Part shown: one piece after another, positions 53,443-55,178 of the stretch
Layout of the letters: each line of letters opens with the position of its first letter
Numbering within the stretch: the stretch's first letter is position 1
NCBI GenBank assembly: GCA_009788055.1
Contig: WQSG01000014.1
Coordinates: 1-55,178 of the forward strand
Source of the DNA: Defluviitaleaceae bacterium
GTDB lineage: Bacteria > Bacillota > Clostridia > Lachnospirales > WQUN01
Direction of reading: 5' to 3'
DNA: 55,178 bases
Notes under the pieces: generated by a model
Told to the model about the DNA's origin: nothing
The model's input: the letters and a program-made list of their open reading frames with translations, nothing else
Database searches by the model: none
Made by a program: the position numbers and the translations under genes

Positions 53443-54375
53443 TCAAATCGCTTGCATTGTTGGCATAATCCCGAGCATATCGGAAAAGCCTTGTGCGGTA
53501 CACATTTGTGTGCCGTCCAGAATAACGGACGCGGCGGCGGTTGCCATTGCTGTGGGAAGAAATTGCTCCTGCGGCAGATTTTTTGCGATGGCGTAAACCA
53601 GCCCTGCAACCATTGCGTCGCCCGCGCCCGCAAGGCCTTTGGCTTGCACGTTTAGTGCGGGGCAAAAGAACGCATTTTGCGGCGTAACAAGCACCGCACC
53701 GTTTTCGCCCATGGAACAGCAAACGATTTGCACATTGCCGCGCAGTAAATTTTCGCGGCAGAAAGACGCGATTTCTTGCGGGGTTTTGCAGACCACGCCG
53801 AAGGTGCTTTCCAGCTCGAATAAATTAGGCTTTAGCGCGAAGGGCAGACCTGTCTCCAGCGCGAGTTGCAGGGCTTCGCCCTCTGTATCCACGAAAATTT
53901 TTCCGCTCCACCGTTTGCATATCTGCGCGTAAAAATCTGCCGCAACCCCGCTCGGGCGGCTTCCGCTTAGCACCAAGATGCCGTTTTTGTCGTCCATACG
54001 CGAAATTGCTTCCAGTAGCTGTTTCTGATTTTCTTCCGAAACATACGCGCCCGGCTGGTTTATTTCCGTCATAACGCCCGTGGATTCTTCGTACAGCTTC
54101 ATATTAACGCGAATCGCGCCCTCCGCTTCGATGAAACGGTGCGAAACCCCCAACCCGTCCAGTTTTTCCGTAAGCAACGCGCCGTTTTCCGCAAAGTTAA
54201 AGCCCGCGCAAATCGCCTGTTGCCCCAAATTATTCAACGCGACAGCCACATTAACCCCTTTGCCCGCGACATCGCTGCGCACACGCCGCACACGATTCAG
54301 CCCGCCGTGCGTATAGCTTTCCACCATACAAACCCAATCAATACACGGGTTAAGATTTACCGTTACTATCCTCAT
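53443..54375 (-). CDS. PfkB-type sugar kinase (1-phosphofructokinase-like)
   Basis: This 310-residue kinase has the LacC/FruK start MRIVTVNLNPCIDW, VAGKGVNVAVALNNLG, LSGSRPSGV, FALKPNLFELE and the C-terminal PfkB motif GAGDAMVAGLVYA with catalytic Asp. It would phosphorylate fructose-1-phosphate or tagatose-6-phosphate. The substrate cannot be told. GAGGGTG lies before the ATG at 54375. No PTS or regulator gene adjoins. It sits 47 bp before the dehydratase operon and could share its transcript. Confidence 0.85.
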   Translation of the reverse strand: MRIVTVNLNPCIDWVCMVESYTHGGLNRVRRVRSDVAGKGVNVAVALNNLGQQAICAGFNFAENGALLTEKLDGLGVSHRFIEAEGAIRVNMKLYEESTGVMTEINQPGAYVSEENQKQLLEAISRMDDKNGILVLSGSRPSGVAADFYAQICKRWSGKIFVDTEGEALQLALETGLPFALKPNLFELESTFGVVCKTPQEIASFCRENLLRGNVQIVCCSMGENGAVLVTPQNAFFCPALNVQAKGLAGAGDAMVAGLVYAIAKNLPQEQFLPTAMATAAASVILDGTQMCTAQGFSDMLGIMPTMQAI

Positions 54376-54442
54376 TTTTTCACCCTCACCACTCTTTTGT
54401 AAAAGTTTATAGACTTTTTTTGAAAAAATCAATCACAAAGCC

Positions 54443-54471
54443 TTGCTTCTTTTGTAAAGATGGTGTACAAT
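54443..54471 (+). promoter_or_regulatory. Promoter of tRNA-Gln
   Basis: TTGCTT (54443-54448) and TACAAT (54466-54471) are 17 bp apart, about 18 bp before the tRNA. Confidence 0.65.
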
Positions 54472-54488
54472 TCCTTTCGCGTGAGCGA

Positions 54489-54560
54489 TGGGCCGTCGCC
54501 AAGCGGTAAGGCACAGGACTTTGACTCCTGCACTCGAAGGTTCAAATCCTTCCGGCTCAG
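54489..54560 (+). tRNA. tRNA-Gln (anticodon TTG)
   Basis: The acceptor stem TGGGCCG pairs with CGGCTCA. The stem CAGGA/TCCTG encloses CTTTGAC, so the anticodon is TTG. Confidence 0.93.
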
Positions 54561-54584
54561 TTTATAATTAAAGAACTTTAACTT

Positions 54585-54612
54585 AAAAATCGCGCATTAG
54601 CGCGATTTTTTT
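54585..54612 (+). terminator. Terminator behind tRNA-Gln
   Basis: AAAAATCGCG pairs with CGCGATTTTT and a T run follows. The GCGCGATT core also appears in the palindromic repeats. Confidence 0.8.
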
Positions 54613-54630
54613 GAACACGGAGGTTTTCAC

Positions 54631-54891
54631 ATGACACGGAAACGCGCAATGCGCAAGAAAAAACTTACACGAACGGATATAATAATTTTTGCAGTGGTTG
54701 CCATAATAGCCGCGATAATAATTGCGTTGCTTGTCCATCGTGACATAGCCAACAGAAACCCTTGCGACACGCATTGCGCAATGCACCCCGTAACAGGAAT
54801 TTGCCACTGCCACGGCACTTGCGGCACAGAGGGCTGCCGTTGCCACGGCGCAGACGAACATGATGTTGGGCGAATTTTTCAGCAACAATAA
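54631..54891 (+). CDS. Small Cys/His-rich membrane protein
   Basis: This 86-residue protein has a basic N-terminus (TRKRAMRKKKLTR), one membrane segment (about 16-38) and a C-terminal tail with seven Cys and about eight His (NPCDTHCAMHPVTG, ICHCHGTCGTEGCRCHG). The pattern suggests metal binding outside or inside the membrane. No family was recognised. CGGAGG precedes the ATG. Not linked to a metal transporter in this window. Confidence 0.65.
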   Translation: MTRKRAMRKKKLTRTDIIIFAVVAIIAAIIIALLVHRDIANRNPCDTHCAMHPVTGICHCHGTCGTEGCRCHGADEHDVGRIFQQQ

Positions 54892-54894
54892 AAA

Positions 54895-55020
54895 CCTTGG
54901 GGGTTCCACCCCCAAACCCCCGCAAACTTTTTGAAAAAAGTTTGAACAAAAACTTTAACATGGACTAGCGGTGAACTGCATCGCATATTAAAAAATCGCG
55001 CAAAGGCGCGATTTTTATTG
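54895..55020. repeat. Palindromic repeat at the right end
   Basis: TTGGGGGTTCCACCCCCAA, AACTTTTTGAAAAAAGTTT, CAAAAACTTTAACA and ATCGCGCAAAGGCGCGAT, the same modules as the other copies. It begins 4 bp behind the small membrane protein gene. Confidence 0.85.
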
Positions 55021-55053
55021 GAATTTTCCTTCGATGCAAATATCACCAAAATG

Positions 55054-55082
55054 TTTGCACCCGCAAGGTAAAGTGTGTTAGG
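55054..55082 (+). other. Second copy of the leader-promoter motif
   Basis: TTTGCACCCGCA, then AAAGTGTGTTAG, matches the core of the promoter at 36915-36945 (TTTGCACCCGCA, AAAGTATGTTAG). The -10 box is changed (GGC after TTA). The rest of 55021-55178 shows no gene. The window ends before a leader could be read. Confidence 0.45.
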
Positions 55083-55178
55083 CAGTGTCGACAATAGCGT
55101 ATTAATTCCAGCCTGAAATGCAAGCGATTTGAACGGCGGCAAGATAAGATTTTGTATGTTTTGCGTAACGGGTGGCGA

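Overview
The window looks like chromosomal DNA of an anaerobic, endospore-forming member of the Clostridia. The evidence is a germination protease gene (gpr), mcsA-mcsB-clpC, mini-RNase III next to cysS, the HelD helicase, two CotH-type proteins, VTC and DUF4956 genes, and a 2-hydroxyacyl-CoA dehydratase-type activase with partner proteins. Housekeeping genes are GC-richer than the scattered defence-type genes, which are visibly AT-rich and stand alone. The species cannot be named from what is here.

Layout. 0-2.1 kb: cardiolipin synthase and a Pro-Arg-His-Lys tRNA cluster. 2.1-4.7 kb: a decayed mobile-element scar directly behind the tRNAs (19-bp tandem repeat, DUF3987 primase/helicase remnant, large serine recombinase without its catalytic N-terminus, one small unknown gene). 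4.8-7.6 kb: thiN and helD. 7.7-10.1 kb: a small DUF4926-like module and NACHT NTPase A. 10.3-16.7 kb: mfd and a DUF3784 gene, a lone AbiH-type gene, pth. 16.8-25.8 kb: a helical-repeat protein, a QueG-like ferredoxin protein, and a long leftward run ispF-cysS-mrnC-mcsA-mcsB-clpC-hicA-hicB. 26-32 kb: tRNA-Ser followed by a KAP NTPase, gpr, a GNAT enzyme and NACHT NTPase B. 32-39.8 kb: a large secreted CotH protein carrying cohesin-like and dockerin modules, coupled to a small unknown gene and a retropepsin-like protease; then an attenuator-like leader with no recognisable regulated gene, and small secreted or membrane proteins. 39.8-45.9 kb: DUF2225, tsaD, rnz, a second CotH gene and, divergently, VTC plus DUF4956. 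46-50.3 kb: a lone BrxD-like ATPase, and two DUF6385 proteins with a TPR glycosyltransferase. 50.4-55.2 kb: a three-gene dehydratase-activase operon, a PfkB sugar kinase, tRNA-Gln and a small Cys/His-rich membrane protein.

Three themes stand out. (1) Two paralogous NACHT (bacterial NLR-like) NTPases lie about 20 kb apart in opposite orientation. They share nearly identical N-terminal and NTPase parts, carry a divergent segment near the C-terminus, and have the same promoter plus palindrome module directly upstream. This is the best candidate for an undescribed, jointly regulated immune system. (2) A dispersed GC-rich palindromic repeat family sits in several intergenic spaces and is also read in frame inside or at the ends of Mfd, MrnC, Pth and McsA, leaving related peptides in unrelated proteins. 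(3) A promoter, short upstream ORFs and an intrinsic terminator at 36.9-37.2 kb have the architecture of a ribosome-controlled attenuator but stand before no recognisable resistance gene. The cell wall and surface genes (CotH, VTC, DUF4956, DUF6385, glycosyltransferase) fit a spore or cell-surface programme.
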